DNA of 64,000 nucleotides from Tolypothrix sp. NIES-4075 (GTDB taxonomy: Bacteria; Cyanobacteriota; Cyanobacteriia; Cyanobacteriales; Nostocaceae), in contig NZ_BDUC01000003.1 of assembly GCF_002218085.1 (NCBI RefSeq), positions 531,666 through 595,665 on the forward strand, written 5' to 3'. Under the pieces are notes generated by a model. It had not been told where the DNA came from and did not search any database. It saw only the letters and a list, made by a program, of their open reading frames with translations. This document shows positions 1 through 8,130 of the stretch, piece after piece. Within the stretch, counting starts at the first letter, position 1; the number at the start of each line of letters is the position of its first letter. A program made the position numbers and the translations under genes.

Positions 1-210
1 GTTCGCTCCTGTAGGCAAATTAGATTTCAAATCTGGTTCTACACTCGAAGCTGCGACAATTGTATGATGCTTGGTATCATCAATTACCTGAGCATAAATA
101 TGCTCGTTCGAGCGAAATACAGCTAAACGCGGACGTTCTTCAGAACCGCTTACTTTACCACGGACGCGTCGATGGCGACGCTGTTTAGATTCTTTGCGAG
201 TAAGTTTCAT
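1..210 (-). CDS. rplR: 50S ribosomal protein L18 (5' part only)
   Basis: The minus strand from 210 encodes an N-terminal stretch beginning MKLTRKESKQRRHRRVRGKV, which is typical of bacterial L18, a 5S rRNA-binding protein of the large subunit. About 70 residues are present and the frame stays open to the left edge, so the gene is cut by the window boundary. It starts 2 nt after the rplF stop codon, which implies translational coupling within the spc part of the operon. The frame is not interrupted in the visible part. Confidence 0.95.
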   Translation of the reverse strand, partial: MKLTRKESKQRRHRRVRGKVSGSEERPRLAVFRSNEHIYAQVIDDTKHHTIVAASSVEPDLKSNLPTGAN

Positions 211-212
211 TT

Positions 213-758
213 TTACTTCTTACCTTTACCAGTCTTACCAGCTTTACGTCTAACCACTTCACCAGCGTAGCGAATACCTTTACCTTTATAAGGTTCTGGT
301 CGGCGAACTTCGCGAATTTTCGCTGCGGTGTTGCCTACTATTTCTTTGTCATACCCGCTAACGATGACGTTAGTAGTACCTTCAACTGCAAACTGAATTC
401 CCTCTGGTGGGGCAATTTGGATTTGATGGCTATAACCCATATTCAAAATGAGGTTACGACCTTGAACTTGTGCCCTATAACCTACCCCTTGAATTTCCAA
501 CCGACGTTGAAAACCTGTGGAAACTCCTTCTACCATGTTGGCAACTAAGGTACGGCATAAACCGTGTAGCTGCCGAGATGTGCGGGAATCATCGCGCCGG
601 TTTACTTGTAATATTTCCCCTTCTTGGGAGACAATCACATTAGTCGGAAGGTCGCGAGAAAGTTCACCTTTGGGACCTTTGACCACAACTTTTGTGCCGT
701 CAATTGTTATTTGTACTTTGGCGGGGACTGTAATTGGACGTTTACCAATTCGAGACAT
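213..758 (-). CDS. rplF: 50S ribosomal protein L6
   Basis: 181 residues starting MSRIGKRPI, the usual L6 start, with the internal motif GVGYRAQVQGRNL and the C-terminal signature RRPEPYKGKGIRY. L6 binds 23S rRNA near the sarcin-ricin loop. The length is normal for bacterial L6. It lies between rpsH, separated by a 97-nt gap filled with a heptad hairpin repeat, and rplR, 2 nt downstream. The order matches the conserved cyanobacterial spc operon. Confidence 0.98.
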   Translation of the reverse strand: MSRIGKRPITVPAKVQITIDGTKVVVKGPKGELSRDLPTNVIVSQEGEILQVNRRDDSRTSRQLHGLCRTLVANMVEGVSTGFQRRLEIQGVGYRAQVQGRNLILNMGYSHQIQIAPPEGIQFAVEGTTNVIVSGYDKEIVGNTAAKIREVRRPEPYKGKGIRYAGEVVRRKAGKTGKGKK

Positions 759-761
759 AAA

Positions 762-855
762 TTTTTATCCTTTGTTATTTGTTAGTTGTTGCTTGTTATT
801 TGTTAGTTGTTTTATGAACTAACCACTAACTACTAACCACTAACTACTAACCTTC
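762..855. repeat. heptad hairpin repeat (rplF-rpsH gap)
   Basis: Tandem TTGTTAG-like heptamers on the left and CTAACCA/CTAACTA-like heptamers on the right are inverted complements (GTTAGTT facing AACTAAC around 800-825). It fills the gap between rpsH and rplF and can fold as a hairpin in the operon mRNA. It is one of about 17 elements of this design in the window. Confidence 0.75.
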
Positions 856-1257
856 TTACCAAACGTAGCAAAGCACTTCACCACCCAAGTTCTGACGTCG
901 CGCTTCGCGATCGGTCATGATGCCACTGGATGTAGAAATAATCGCAATGCCAATACCACCTAATACCCGTGGTAATTCTTTTTTGTTGGAGTAAACCCGC
1001 AAGCCTGGTTTGCTTACCCGCTTTAAGGCAGTGATTAAAGGCTGGCGATTTTTCCCCTTGTATTTCAAGGCAATCACCAAGTTACGCTTTACTCCATCTT
1101 CGGCTTCTTCGTATTCGGAAATAAAGCCTTCTTCACGAAGCACTTTAGCAATACTACGGGTCGTTTTTGTCGCTGGCACTAGTGTTGTTTGATGCCTTGC
1201 CATAGTAGCATTGCGGATGCGCGTCAGCATATCTGCAATTGTGTCGTTAGCCGCCAT
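856..1257 (-). CDS. rpsH: 30S ribosomal protein S8
   Basis: 133 residues starting MAANDTIADMLTRIRNA, a hallmark S8 start, with the C-terminal block ISTSSGIMTDREAR and terminal GGEVLCYVW. S8 binds helix 21 of 16S rRNA and in enterobacteria represses the spc operon; whether it does so here cannot be seen. It starts 21 nt after the rplE stop. Length and order are standard. Confidence 0.98.
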   Translation of the reverse strand: MAANDTIADMLTRIRNATMARHQTTLVPATKTTRSIAKVLREEGFISEYEEAEDGVKRNLVIALKYKGKNRQPLITALKRVSKPGLRVYSNKKELPRVLGGIGIAIISTSSGIMTDREARRQNLGGEVLCYVW

Positions 1258-1278
1258 CGTTCCCTCGTATAACTGAAC

Positions 1279-1827
1279 TTATTGATCGCGAAAGGGCATT
1301 CCCATTTCTTTGAGTAAAGCGCGTCCTTCTTCGTCATTTTTTGCGCTGGTGATGATGGAAATATCCATACCACGTACTTGATCGATGCTGTCGTACTCGA
1401 CTTCTGGAAAAATTAGCTGTTCTCTTACACCGAGAGTGTAATTTCCCCGACCATCAAAGCTTTTAGGACTAATGCCGCGAAAGTCTCTAATTCTAGGCAA
1501 AGAAAGGCTGATCAGTCGGTCGATAAAGGCGTACATTCGTTCGCCTCTAAGTGTCACCATGATCCCAACAGGCATTCCTTGACGAATTTTGAAGCCAGCG
1601 ATCGCCTTTTTCGCTCGTGTAACTACCGGTTTTTGACCTGTGATCACAGCAATTTCACTTAATGAGGCTTCTAATGCTTTCGCGTTGGAAGCCGCTTCCC
1701 CCAATCCCCGATTCACGGTGATTTTTAGTAACTTCGGTACCTGATGAACGTTGGTGTATTGAAACTGATTCATCAGTTTGGGGACGATGGTTTCTCGGTA
1801 TAAATTTTTGAGTCTTGTTGTCGCCAT
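1279..1827 (-). CDS. rplE: 50S ribosomal protein L5
   Basis: 182 residues with the L5 start MATTRLKNLYRETIVPKL and motifs KITVNRGLGEA, GQKPVVTRAKKAIAGFKIR and LPRIRDFRGI. L5 binds 5S rRNA and contacts the P-site tRNA. The length is normal. It sits between rplX, after a 104-nt gap with a heptad repeat, and rpsH. Confidence 0.98.
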   Translation of the reverse strand: MATTRLKNLYRETIVPKLMNQFQYTNVHQVPKLLKITVNRGLGEAASNAKALEASLSEIAVITGQKPVVTRAKKAIAGFKIRQGMPVGIMVTLRGERMYAFIDRLISLSLPRIRDFRGISPKSFDGRGNYTLGVREQLIFPEVEYDSIDQVRGMDISIITSAKNDEEGRALLKEMGMPFRDQ

Positions 1828-1849
1828 ATTTTTTTTCCTGTTTATCCCT

Positions 1850-1931
1850 GGTCTTGGTCAGGGAAAAAGAAGTTATGAGTTTTGAGTTATGAGTTAAAGC
1901 TAACTCTTAACTCCTCACTCCTAATTCCTAA
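1850..1931. repeat. heptad hairpin repeat (rplX-rplE gap)
   Basis: The left arm has GAGTTAT/GAGTTTT heptamers and the right arm TAACTCT/TAACTCC heptamers. The arms are complementary around a 4-nt centre near 1898. It uses a different heptamer from the neighbouring elements but has the same architecture. Confidence 0.7.
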
Positions 1932-2282
1932 CTATTTATCAAGTATCTCGCCGGTTTTTTTCAACATCCGTACCTTCTTCCCTTCTTGGGTTGTGGTGTA
2001 GCAGATGCGACTAGCAACGTTTTGCTTAGTAGAATAAAGCATTACGTTGGAACTATGAATAGGGAATTCTTGGGTAAGAATGCGTCCCGATTCGCCTTCG
2101 GCTTGGGGTTTGACGTGCTTAGTTTTAATGTTGACACCTTTAACAATGACTTGGCTAACTTGGGGAAGGGCTTTGACTATTTCACCAACTTTGCCTTTGT
2201 CTTTGCCGGCAATTACTTGCACGGTGTCGCCAGTTTTGACGTGCATTTTATGAAAAACTTTAGGTTTCGGCTGTTTTGCCAT
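1932..2282 (-). CDS. rplX: 50S ribosomal protein L24
   Basis: 116 residues with the KOW motif KTGDTVQVIAGKDKGKVGEI near residues 16-36, the signature of L24, an assembly initiator of the large subunit. Its ATG overlaps the rplN stop codon by 1 nt (TAATG), so the two are translationally coupled. The length is typical of cyanobacterial L24. Confidence 0.97.
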   Translation of the reverse strand: MAKQPKPKVFHKMHVKTGDTVQVIAGKDKGKVGEIVKALPQVSQVIVKGVNIKTKHVKPQAEGESGRILTQEFPIHSSNVMLYSTKQNVASRICYTTTQEGKKVRMLKKTGEILDK

Positions 2283-2656
2283 TACAGCACCTCCGGAGCC
2301 AAAGAAACGATTTTGGTAAAGTTTTTCTCGCGCAATTCCCGTGCCACTGGTCCGAAAACCCGCGTACCTCTTGGATTACCATCTTTGTTGATGATTACTG
2401 CGGCGTTGTCGTCAAAGCGGATACTCATACCGCTATCACGGTTCATGGCTTTGCGGGTGCGGACAATCACCGCTTCCACGACATCAGATTTTTTTACTGC
2501 CATGTTAGGAATGGCATCTTTAACAACGGCGATAATTTTATCGCCTACGCCGCCATAACGGCGGTTTCCTCCACCACCGCCTAATACACGGATGCACATT
2601 AATTTACGGGCACCGCTATTATCTGCGACATTGAGGTAGGTCTGGGATTGAATCAC
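2282..2656 (-). CDS. rplN: 50S ribosomal protein L14
   Basis: 124 residues with the L14 start MIQSQTYLNVADNSGARKLM and the C-terminal signature FGPVARELREKNFTKIVSL. L14 lies at the subunit interface near L19 and L3. The stop overlaps the rplX start. A 41-nt spacer separates it from rpsQ. Confidence 0.98.
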   Translation of the reverse strand: MIQSQTYLNVADNSGARKLMCIRVLGGGGGNRRYGGVGDKIIAVVKDAIPNMAVKKSDVVEAVIVRTRKAMNRDSGMSIRFDDNAAVIINKDGNPRGTRVFGPVARELREKNFTKIVSLAPEVL

Positions 2657-2697
2657 AATTTTTCTTCCTTGTGGGGTTGTTAGAAAACTAACAACTA

Positions 2698-2949
2698 TTA
2701 CGTTGTAGCTTTAGTGTTGAGGATTTCTGTGACTTGCCAGCGCTTGGTTTTGCTCAGGGGTCGAGTTTCCTGAATGCGAACGCGATCGCCCACTTTACAT
2801 TTGTTTTCTTCGTCGTGGACTTTATAGCGCTGGGTATTGACTACAATTTTGCCGTATTTGGGGTGAGGAGCGCGGTTTTCAATGGCGACTACCACTGTTT
2901 TCTGCATTTTGTCGCTCACTACCAAACCTACTCGTTCTTTGACTGCCAT
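2698..2949 (-). CDS. rpsQ: 30S ribosomal protein S17
   Basis: 83 residues with the S17 motifs GLVVSDKMQKTVVVAIE and the OB-fold block VGDRVRIQETRPLSKTKRW. S17 is a primary 16S rRNA-binding protein. It starts 6 nt after the rpmC stop. The length is normal. Confidence 0.97.
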   Translation of the reverse strand: MAVKERVGLVVSDKMQKTVVVAIENRAPHPKYGKIVVNTQRYKVHDEENKCKVGDRVRIQETRPLSKTKRWQVTEILNTKATT

Positions 2950-2955
2950 AATCTC

Positions 2956-3183
2956 CTACTTTTCTTCTTTAACCAATTCAGTTGCTTTTTGTTTGCGCTC
3001 TGTCTCTACTGTCAGCAACTGGGCTAAACGGTGTCGAGCATGTTTGAATTGATGGGGTTTTTCTAATTGTCTGGTTGCTTTTTGCAAACGCAATTGAAAT
3101 AATTGCTTTTTCACAGCAAGAATTTCATCAGACAGTTTTTCGTCACTTAATTCTCTTGCTTCTGAAATCTTAGGCAGAGGCAT
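2956..3183 (-). CDS. rpmC: 50S ribosomal protein L29
   Basis: 75 residues starting MPLPKISEARELSDEKL, with the helical L29 core ILAVKKQLFQLRLQKATRQL. L29 borders the exit tunnel, where the signal recognition particle docks. It lies 3 nt after rplP, and the tight rplP-rpmC-rpsQ packing implies coupled translation. Confidence 0.96.
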   Translation of the reverse strand: MPLPKISEARELSDEKLSDEILAVKKQLFQLRLQKATRQLEKPHQFKHARHRLAQLLTVETERKQKATELVKEEK

Positions 3184-3186
3184 GAC

Positions 3187-3612
3187 TTACTCCTGCGGCT
3201 CCGACTCGGAGCGTGAAATGAACTTAGTTTTAATTGGTAACTTAAAAGCTGCCAAGCGCATGGCTTCGCGAGCGATTTCTTCATTAACGCCAGCAATTTC
3301 AAATAAAATTCGTCCTGGCTTGACTACTGCTACCCAAAACTCAGGCGAACCTTTACCAGAACCCATCCGGGTTTCTGCGGGACGCATGGTTACAGGTTTG
3401 TCTGGGAAAATACGAATCCAGATTTTACCACCCCGGCGGATATAACGAGTCATTGCTCGACGCGAAGCCTCTATTTGCCGGGAGGTGATCCAAGCTGGTT
3501 CTTGTGCTTGGAGGGCAAAATCGCCAAAGTTCAGGCTGCTACCACGGGTAGCTACACCGCTCATCCGTCCGCGTTGTTGTTTGCGGAATTTAGTTCTTCT
3601 AGGACTTAACAT
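3187..3612 (-). CDS. rplP: 50S ribosomal protein L16
   Basis: The start is placed at the ATG at 3612 (MLSPRRTKFRKQQRGRMSG), the standard L16 N-terminus. The open frame continues upstream for 20 residues through an adjacent GGGCAAT repeat, but that extension is repeat-encoded and not part of the protein. The resulting 141 residues match the usual length. The motifs RGGKIWIRIFPDKP and GKGSPEFWVAVVKPG are present. L16 helps form the A-site and peptidyl-transferase region. Confidence 0.97.
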   Translation of the reverse strand: MLSPRRTKFRKQQRGRMSGVATRGSSLNFGDFALQAQEPAWITSRQIEASRRAMTRYIRRGGKIWIRIFPDKPVTMRPAETRMGSGKGSPEFWVAVVKPGRILFEIAGVNEEIAREAMRLAAFKLPIKTKFISRSESEPQE

Positions 3613-3613
3613 G

Positions 3614-3734
3614 ATTTGGGAATTGGGCAATGGGCAATGGGCAATGGGCAATGGGCAATGGGCAATGGGCAATGGGAATTTAGAATTAGTTATGATAAAT
3701 TCTTTCCATGCCCCATGCCCTATGCCCCATTCCC
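3614..3734. repeat. heptad repeat GGGCAAT x6 with CCCCATG-type arm
   Basis: Six uninterrupted GGGCAAT heptamers (about 3625-3671) are followed after about 40 nt by CCCCATG, CCCTATG and CCCCATT heptamers of opposite sense. It lies between rpsC and rplP. The regular 7-bp period is directly visible, and the arms can pair with one-base offsets. Confidence 0.8.
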
Positions 3735-3737
3735 GAT

Positions 3738-4493
3738 TTACCCTTCATTTGAACGATCTTCAAATTGTTGGCGACGGCGTTGTTGTTGACGACGACGAGG
3801 TTCGCGATCGCGTGTTGTTGGTTGGGAAGGAGCTTCTTCCTGTCCGGGAATGATTTCTCCCTTAAACACCCACACTTTGATACCGAGAATACCGTAAATA
3901 GTTTTTGCAGTACAGCAAGAGTAATCAATATCAGCCCGTAAGGTATGTAGAGGTACTTTCCCATCACGAGTCGATTCTGTCCGGGCAATTTCCGCACCGT
4001 TGAGCCGACCGCCAACTTGAACTTTAATGCCTTGCACACCAGCACGTTGAGCGCGTTGGATGGCTTGACGCACTACCCGACGGAAGGAAACGCGGCGTTC
4101 CAATTGTTGAGCGATGTATTCCGCAATTAAATAAGCATCGGCATCAACTCGTTGTACTTCAACTACGTTAATGCGAATTTGGCGATTGCCGCCTAACAAA
4201 TCTTGAAGTCCGGTACGCAATGCTTCAATACCTTGTCCACCTCGACCTACAACTACACCCGGTCGAGCCGTGCGTACTTCTAAGTCGATTTGGTCTGCTT
4301 TGCGCTCAATTCGCACTTCAGAAATGCCGGCGTTGTTTTGAGCGTATCTACCCAGCTTTTGGTCTATGTAGTTGCGGAGTTTATAGTCTTCTTGAAGAAG
4401 TTCTGGATAACGGTCAGGAACGGCAAACCAACGTGATTGGTGTTCTTGAGTAATACCCAGTCGAAAACCGACTGGATGAATTTTTTGTCCCAC
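3738..4493 (-). CDS. rpsC: 30S ribosomal protein S3
   Basis: 251 residues with the S3 start MGQKIHPVGFRLGI, the KH-domain block RPGVVVGRGGQGIEALR and the C-terminal block QVGGRLNGAEIARTE. The tail after residue about 215 is rich in Arg, Gln and Pro and is longer and more basic than in E. coli, as is common in cyanobacteria. S3 forms part of the mRNA entry channel. A 53-nt gap without a heptad repeat separates it from rplV. Confidence 0.97.
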   Translation of the reverse strand: MGQKIHPVGFRLGITQEHQSRWFAVPDRYPELLQEDYKLRNYIDQKLGRYAQNNAGISEVRIERKADQIDLEVRTARPGVVVGRGGQGIEALRTGLQDLLGGNRQIRINVVEVQRVDADAYLIAEYIAQQLERRVSFRRVVRQAIQRAQRAGVQGIKVQVGGRLNGAEIARTESTRDGKVPLHTLRADIDYSCCTAKTIYGILGIKVWVFKGEIIPGQEEAPSQPTTRDREPRRRQQQRRRQQFEDRSNEG

Positions 4494-4546
4494 AAATAGT
4501 TCCTCTAAAATTTCTGACTGTACGCAATTTTTTTACCGAGACAAGC

Positions 4547-4903
4547 TTATTCAGCCGCACCAGTAGCAACTGCTACTGTGATGTGACATGTCGGCTTGCG
4601 AATTTGGTAAGCTCGACCTTGCGCTCTTGGTTGGAACCGTTTCAGGACTGGACCTTGATCGGCGTATGCTTGAGTAATTACCAATTGAGCGCGATCTAGC
4701 CCAGCGTTATGCTCGGCATTAGCGGCTGCGCTTCTAATCAGCTTTAATACTGGTTCGCAGGCACGATAGGGCATGAATTCCAGGATAATCAGCGCTTCTC
4801 GATAGGATCTGCCGCGAATTTGATCGAGTACGCGACGCACTTTAAAGGGAGACATGCGTACAAAACGGGCGATCGCTTTTACTTCTTTAGTATCAGTTGC
4901 CAT
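4547..4903 (-). CDS. rplV: 50S ribosomal protein L22
   Basis: 118 residues with the L22 signatures AIARFVRMSPFKVRRVLDQI and a C-terminal hairpin region ending CHITVAVATGAAE. L22 lines the exit tunnel with its beta-hairpin. The length is normal. It follows rpsS, from which it is separated by a 132-nt gap carrying a heptad repeat. Confidence 0.97.
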   Translation of the reverse strand: MATDTKEVKAIARFVRMSPFKVRRVLDQIRGRSYREALIILEFMPYRACEPVLKLIRSAAANAEHNAGLDRAQLVITQAYADQGPVLKRFQPRAQGRAYQIRKPTCHITVAVATGAAE

Positions 4904-4911
4904 AAGTTTCT

Positions 4912-5035
4912 CCTTTTTTGTTATTTGTTAGTTGTTATTAGGAGCGTTGTTTTTTTTTCTTTGTTAGTTGTTTTCTAAACTACTAACCACTATCCTCTTA
5001 CTACTAACCTCTAACTAATAACCATTAACCAATAA
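4912..5035. repeat. heptad hairpin repeat (rpsS-rplV gap)
   Basis: TTGTTAG and TTGTTAT heptamers at about 4917-4970 face CTAACCA/CTAACTA-type heptamers at about 4977-5035. It has the same sequence class as the element at 762-855, with a less regular centre. Confidence 0.65.
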
Positions 5036-5314
5036 CTATCTCCCTGCTTTTTTATCACTTTTTCCATGACCCCTGTATGTGCGTGTCGGGGCAAATTCAC
5101 CCAATTTGTGTCCTACCATTTGGTCACTGACAAAAACTGGCACATGTTGGCGTCCGTTGTGAACGGCGATGGTATGTCCTACCATTTGAGGCAAAATTGT
5201 TGAAGCTCGCGACCAAGTTTTAATAACTTCTTTTCTGTTGATTGCGTCGAGCTTTTCAATTTTCTTGAGTAAATGATCCGCAACGAAGGGACCTTTTTTT
5301 AGAGAACGACCCAT
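5036..5314 (-). CDS. rpsS: 30S ribosomal protein S19
   Basis: 92 residues starting MGRSLKKGPFVADHLLKKI, with the S19 core RASTILPQMVGHTIAVHNGR and the C-terminal block KLGEFAPTRTYRGH. S19 binds in the 30S head with S13. The length and the position between rplB and rplV are standard. Confidence 0.98.
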   Translation of the reverse strand: MGRSLKKGPFVADHLLKKIEKLDAINRKEVIKTWSRASTILPQMVGHTIAVHNGRQHVPVFVSDQMVGHKLGEFAPTRTYRGHGKSDKKAGR

Positions 5315-5316
5315 AG

Positions 5317-5411
5317 TAAAGGATGAAGGATTAAGGATTAAGGATGAAAATAAAGAATGAAGGATTAAGGATGAATCACACTTAAGACTTCATCCTTCAT
5401 ACTTCATACTT
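5317..5411. repeat. heptad hairpin repeat (rplB-rpsS gap)
   Basis: AAGGATG/AAGGATT heptamers (about 5319-5373) face CTTCATC/CTTCATA heptamers (about 5385-5410). It has the same design as the other elements but a distinct heptamer. Confidence 0.7.
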
Positions 5412-5412
5412 T

Positions 5413-6276
5413 TTAAGACTCGCGTCCGCCGCGTCCGCGTTTAGAAGACTTACGACGACGACGTACAATTAATTTGCTACTTGGTTTTTTGCGCTTGCGT
5501 GTCTTCATACCCAAGGTAGGTTTACCCCAAGGTGTCACAGGACCGGATCTACCAATGGGAGCGCGACCTTCACCACCGCCGTGTGGGTGATCCACTGGGT
5601 TCATGACGCTACCTCTAACTTTCGGACGGCGACCTTTCCAGCGGTTTCTTCCTGCTTTACCTGCACTCAGGTTTCTGGCATCGGTGTTACCAACTTGTCC
5701 GATGGTGGCGTAGCATTCGCGCCGAATCATTCGGACTTCACCAGAAGGCAGTTTGATGGTTACGTAATTTCCTTCTTTGGCGACAACTTGAGCGGTAGCA
5801 CCGGCGGAACGAACGATTTGACCGCCTTTTCCTGGGGTCAATTCTACGTTGTGAACGCTAGTACCCAAGGGAATATTCGACAATGGTAAGGCGTTACCAT
5901 CTTCAAAAGGCGCATCAGGTCCAGCAATAACTGTTGTCCCGACTTTCAAGCCGTTGGGATGAAGAATGTAGCGTTTTTCGCCGTCTTGGTAAAACAAAAG
6001 GGCGATCCGGGCGTTGCGGTTGGGATCGTACTCAATCGCTTCGACTTTCGCGGGAATATTCCGTTTATCGCGTTTAAAGTCGATAATCCGGTAAAGTTGT
6101 TTGTGTCCGCCACCCCGCCGACGACTAGTAATTCGCCCTTGGTTGTTCCGACCTTTCGGGCGATGCTCGTATGTCGTTAAAGACTTTTCCGGCTCGGTTT
6201 TGGTAATTTCCGCAAAGTCGGAGATAGTAACTTGGCGAGTACTGGGGGTATAAGGGCGATAAGAACGAGTACCCAT
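5413..6276 (-). CDS. rplB: 50S ribosomal protein L2
   Basis: 287 residues starting MGTRSYRPYTPSTR, with the L2 signatures RSAGATAQVVAKEGNYVTIK and PVDHPHGGGEGR (the His essential for peptidyl-transferase assembly) and a basic C-terminus. The length is slightly above E. coli L2 (273), as usual in cyanobacteria. It lies between rplW, after a 120-nt gap with a heptad repeat, and rpsS. Confidence 0.98.
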   Translation of the reverse strand: MGTRSYRPYTPSTRQVTISDFAEITKTEPEKSLTTYEHRPKGRNNQGRITSRRRGGGHKQLYRIIDFKRDKRNIPAKVEAIEYDPNRNARIALLFYQDGEKRYILHPNGLKVGTTVIAGPDAPFEDGNALPLSNIPLGTSVHNVELTPGKGGQIVRSAGATAQVVAKEGNYVTIKLPSGEVRMIRRECYATIGQVGNTDARNLSAGKAGRNRWKGRRPKVRGSVMNPVDHPHGGGEGRAPIGRSGPVTPWGKPTLGMKTRKRKKPSSKLIVRRRRKSSKRGRGGRES

Positions 6277-6278
6277 AA

Positions 6279-6396
6279 TTGTTAGTTGTTAGTTGTTAGT
6301 TGTTAGTTGTTAGTTGTTAGTTGTTAGTTGCCAATTATTTTTTCTATTAACCATTACCCATTAGCAATTAACCACTAACCACTAACCACTAACTAA
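6279..6396. repeat. heptad hairpin repeat (rplW-rplB gap)
   Basis: Seven consecutive TTGTTAG-type heptamers (about 6281-6329) face AACCACT/AACCATT heptamers (about 6350-6395). The arms are complementary around a T-rich centre. It fills the whole gap between the two genes. Confidence 0.8.
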
Positions 6397-6711
6397 TTAC
6401 ACTTCTGGGAATAGAACTTGTCTAATCTTGTCTTCGTCCCCAGATGCCACTGTGACAATGGCTTTTTTGTATTGGGGTTTGTAACCAATAAATTTACCAA
6501 CGCGCCGTTTTTTGCGAGGTGGTCTTGAGGTATTCACTTTGACAACCTTGACATTAAACAAGTTTTCAATTGCGGCTTTGATTTCTGGCTTGGTTGCTTT
6601 AGGAATTACTTCAAAAGTGTATTTATTCTGCTCCATTGCAATGGTCGCTTTCTCGGTGACAATTGGGCGACGCACTAAGTCGGGCAGATAACGGGGGTCA
6701 AAGTTAGGCAC
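6397..6711 (-). CDS. rplW: 50S ribosomal protein L23
   Basis: 104 residues with L23 motifs LVRRPIVTEKATIAMEQNKY and FNVKVVKVNTSRPPRKKRR. L23 surrounds the exit tunnel and binds trigger factor. Its start overlaps the rplD stop by 8 nt, showing translational coupling. Confidence 0.97.
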   Translation of the reverse strand: MPNFDPRYLPDLVRRPIVTEKATIAMEQNKYTFEVIPKATKPEIKAAIENLFNVKVVKVNTSRPPRKKRRVGKFIGYKPQYKKAIVTVASGDEDKIRQVLFPEV

Positions 6712-7339
6712 TGTAGACCTCCTGAATTTTTTCTAAGGCTGGTGCTGTAATTACAATTTTGTCAGCGTGCAGCAAGTCGTAAATGTTTAGTTGGTCAGCG
6801 GCAATTAACTTTAATTTTTCGATGTTGCGAGCTGACAAATAAACGTTTTCGGTGCGTTCCGACAAGATTAAAAGTGTATTGCTTTCTGGTTGTGAACCCC
6901 AACGCGCGATCGCTTGTACCAATTCTTTGGTTTTCGGGCGTTGAAACTCGTTGCCAAATTCTTCTACTACAATCAAATCGTCAATCCGACTGGCAAACGC
7001 TGTCCTCAATGCCAAACGCCGCTCTTTGCGGTTCATCTTCAGGTCATAATCTCTGGGCTTTGGTCCAAAGATTACACCACCACCACGCCACAAAGGTGAA
7101 CGAATTGAACCTGCACGCGCTCTTCCTGTACCTTTTTGCCGCCACGGTTTGCGACCACCACCTCTAACTTCTGCACGGGTTTTTGTACTAGCAGTTCCCT
7201 GGCGAGCATTGGTCATCTGTCTCACTAAGGCTCTATGCACAATATGAGACGCCGTTTCTTCTTTGGCAACTCGCAAGTCGAAGCTTTTTTCTCCGATTTG
7301 TTCTCCTTGCCAATTTTTGACTACACACTCAAATGTCAT
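6704..7339 (-). CDS. rplD: 50S ribosomal protein L4
   Basis: 211 residues with the L4 loop signature RAEVRGGGRKPWRQKGTGRA followed by RAGSIRSPLWRGGGVIFGP. L4 reaches into the exit tunnel and in E. coli represses the S10 operon; no E. coli-like leader was recognised here. It overlaps rplW. A 155-nt gap with a heptad repeat separates it from rplC. Confidence 0.98.
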   Translation of the reverse strand: MTFECVVKNWQGEQIGEKSFDLRVAKEETASHIVHRALVRQMTNARQGTASTKTRAEVRGGGRKPWRQKGTGRARAGSIRSPLWRGGGVIFGPKPRDYDLKMNRKERRLALRTAFASRIDDLIVVEEFGNEFQRPKTKELVQAIARWGSQPESNTLLILSERTENVYLSARNIEKLKLIAADQLNIYDLLHADKIVITAPALEKIQEVYSA

Positions 7340-7344
7340 TTTTT

Positions 7345-7494
7345 TGTCCTTTGCATGTTCGTTAGTTGTTAGTTGTTATTTGTTGGTTGTTATTTGTTAG
7401 TTGTTATTTGTTAGTTCTATTAACCACTAACCACTAACCACTAACCACTAACTACGCTCCCACTAACCGCTAACCACTAACCACTAACCACTAA
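7345..7494. repeat. heptad hairpin repeat (rplC-rplD gap)
   Basis: TTGTTAG/TTGTTAT heptamers (about 7360-7415) face ACCACTA heptamers (about 7420-7493), broken by a short GCTCCC-containing stretch. This is the longest of the ribosomal-operon copies. Confidence 0.75.
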
Positions 7495-8130
7495 CTAGTT
7501 ACCAACTTTTTTAGCTGGAATAATACTTATCAATGCTCCGGGCTTACCAGGAATAGCTCCCTTAATTAGCAATAAGTTACGCTCTGGGTCTACTCGCACT
7601 ACAGTCAGCTTGCGAATTGTGATGCGCTTTCCGCCCAAACGTCCTGCCATCCGCTTACCTGGATAGACACGACCGGGTGTTGTACCCGCACCAATCGAAC
7701 CAGGTGCTCTATGGTTTTTGGAACCGTGTGACATAGGTCCACGACCAAAGTTGTTTCGTTTCTGGTTCCCCGCGAAACCGCGACCGATACTTTTACCGCT
7801 TATATCTACAATTTGACCTGCACTAAAAATATCTGCCGTAATCTGTTGACCTAAAGAATACTCACTAGCGTTCTCAATGTGATATTCCCGTAAGTGACGC
7901 AATGCTAGAGCCTCTGATTTTGCCAGATGTCCCAGCAAAGGCTTGTTTAAAGCCTTTGGCTTCACTTCACGATAGCCAACTTGAATGGCAGAGTAACCGT
8001 CGGTCTGTTTTGTTTTTACTTGTGTTACCGTGCATGGTCCCGCTTGGACGACGGTGACAGGAATGGATACTCCTGCTTCGTCAAATATTTGGGTCATGCC
8101 CAGTTTGGTGCCGAGAATGCCTACAGACAC
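7495..8130 (-). CDS. rplC: 50S ribosomal protein L3
   Basis: 211 residues starting MSVGILGTKLGMTQIFDEAG, with the L3 signature GRGFAGNQKRNNFGRGPMSHGSK region and RVYPGKRMAGRLGGKRITIR in consecutive blocks. L3 is an early assembly protein near the peptidyl-transferase centre. It is the first gene of the cluster here: rpsJ is not upstream, which agrees with cyanobacteria, where rpsJ sits with tuf. Confidence 0.98.
   Translation of the reverse strand: MSVGILGTKLGMTQIFDEAGVSIPVTVVQAGPCTVTQVKTKQTDGYSAIQVGYREVKPKALNKPLLGHLAKSEALALRHLREYHIENASEYSLGQQITADIFSAGQIVDISGKSIGRGFAGNQKRNNFGRGPMSHGSKNHRAPGSIGAGTTPGRVYPGKRMAGRLGGKRITIRKLTVVRVDPERNLLLIKGAIPGKPGALISIIPAKKVGN

Noticed and set aside
3613..3672. 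N-terminal extension of L16
   Set aside because: The 20 extra codons are read from GGGCAAT heptads; the normal L16 start is at 3612.
6279..6396. CRISPR or phage attachment site in heptad repeats
   Set aside because: The 7-bp period without spacers and the inverted arms fit a simple-sequence hairpin, not CRISPR.
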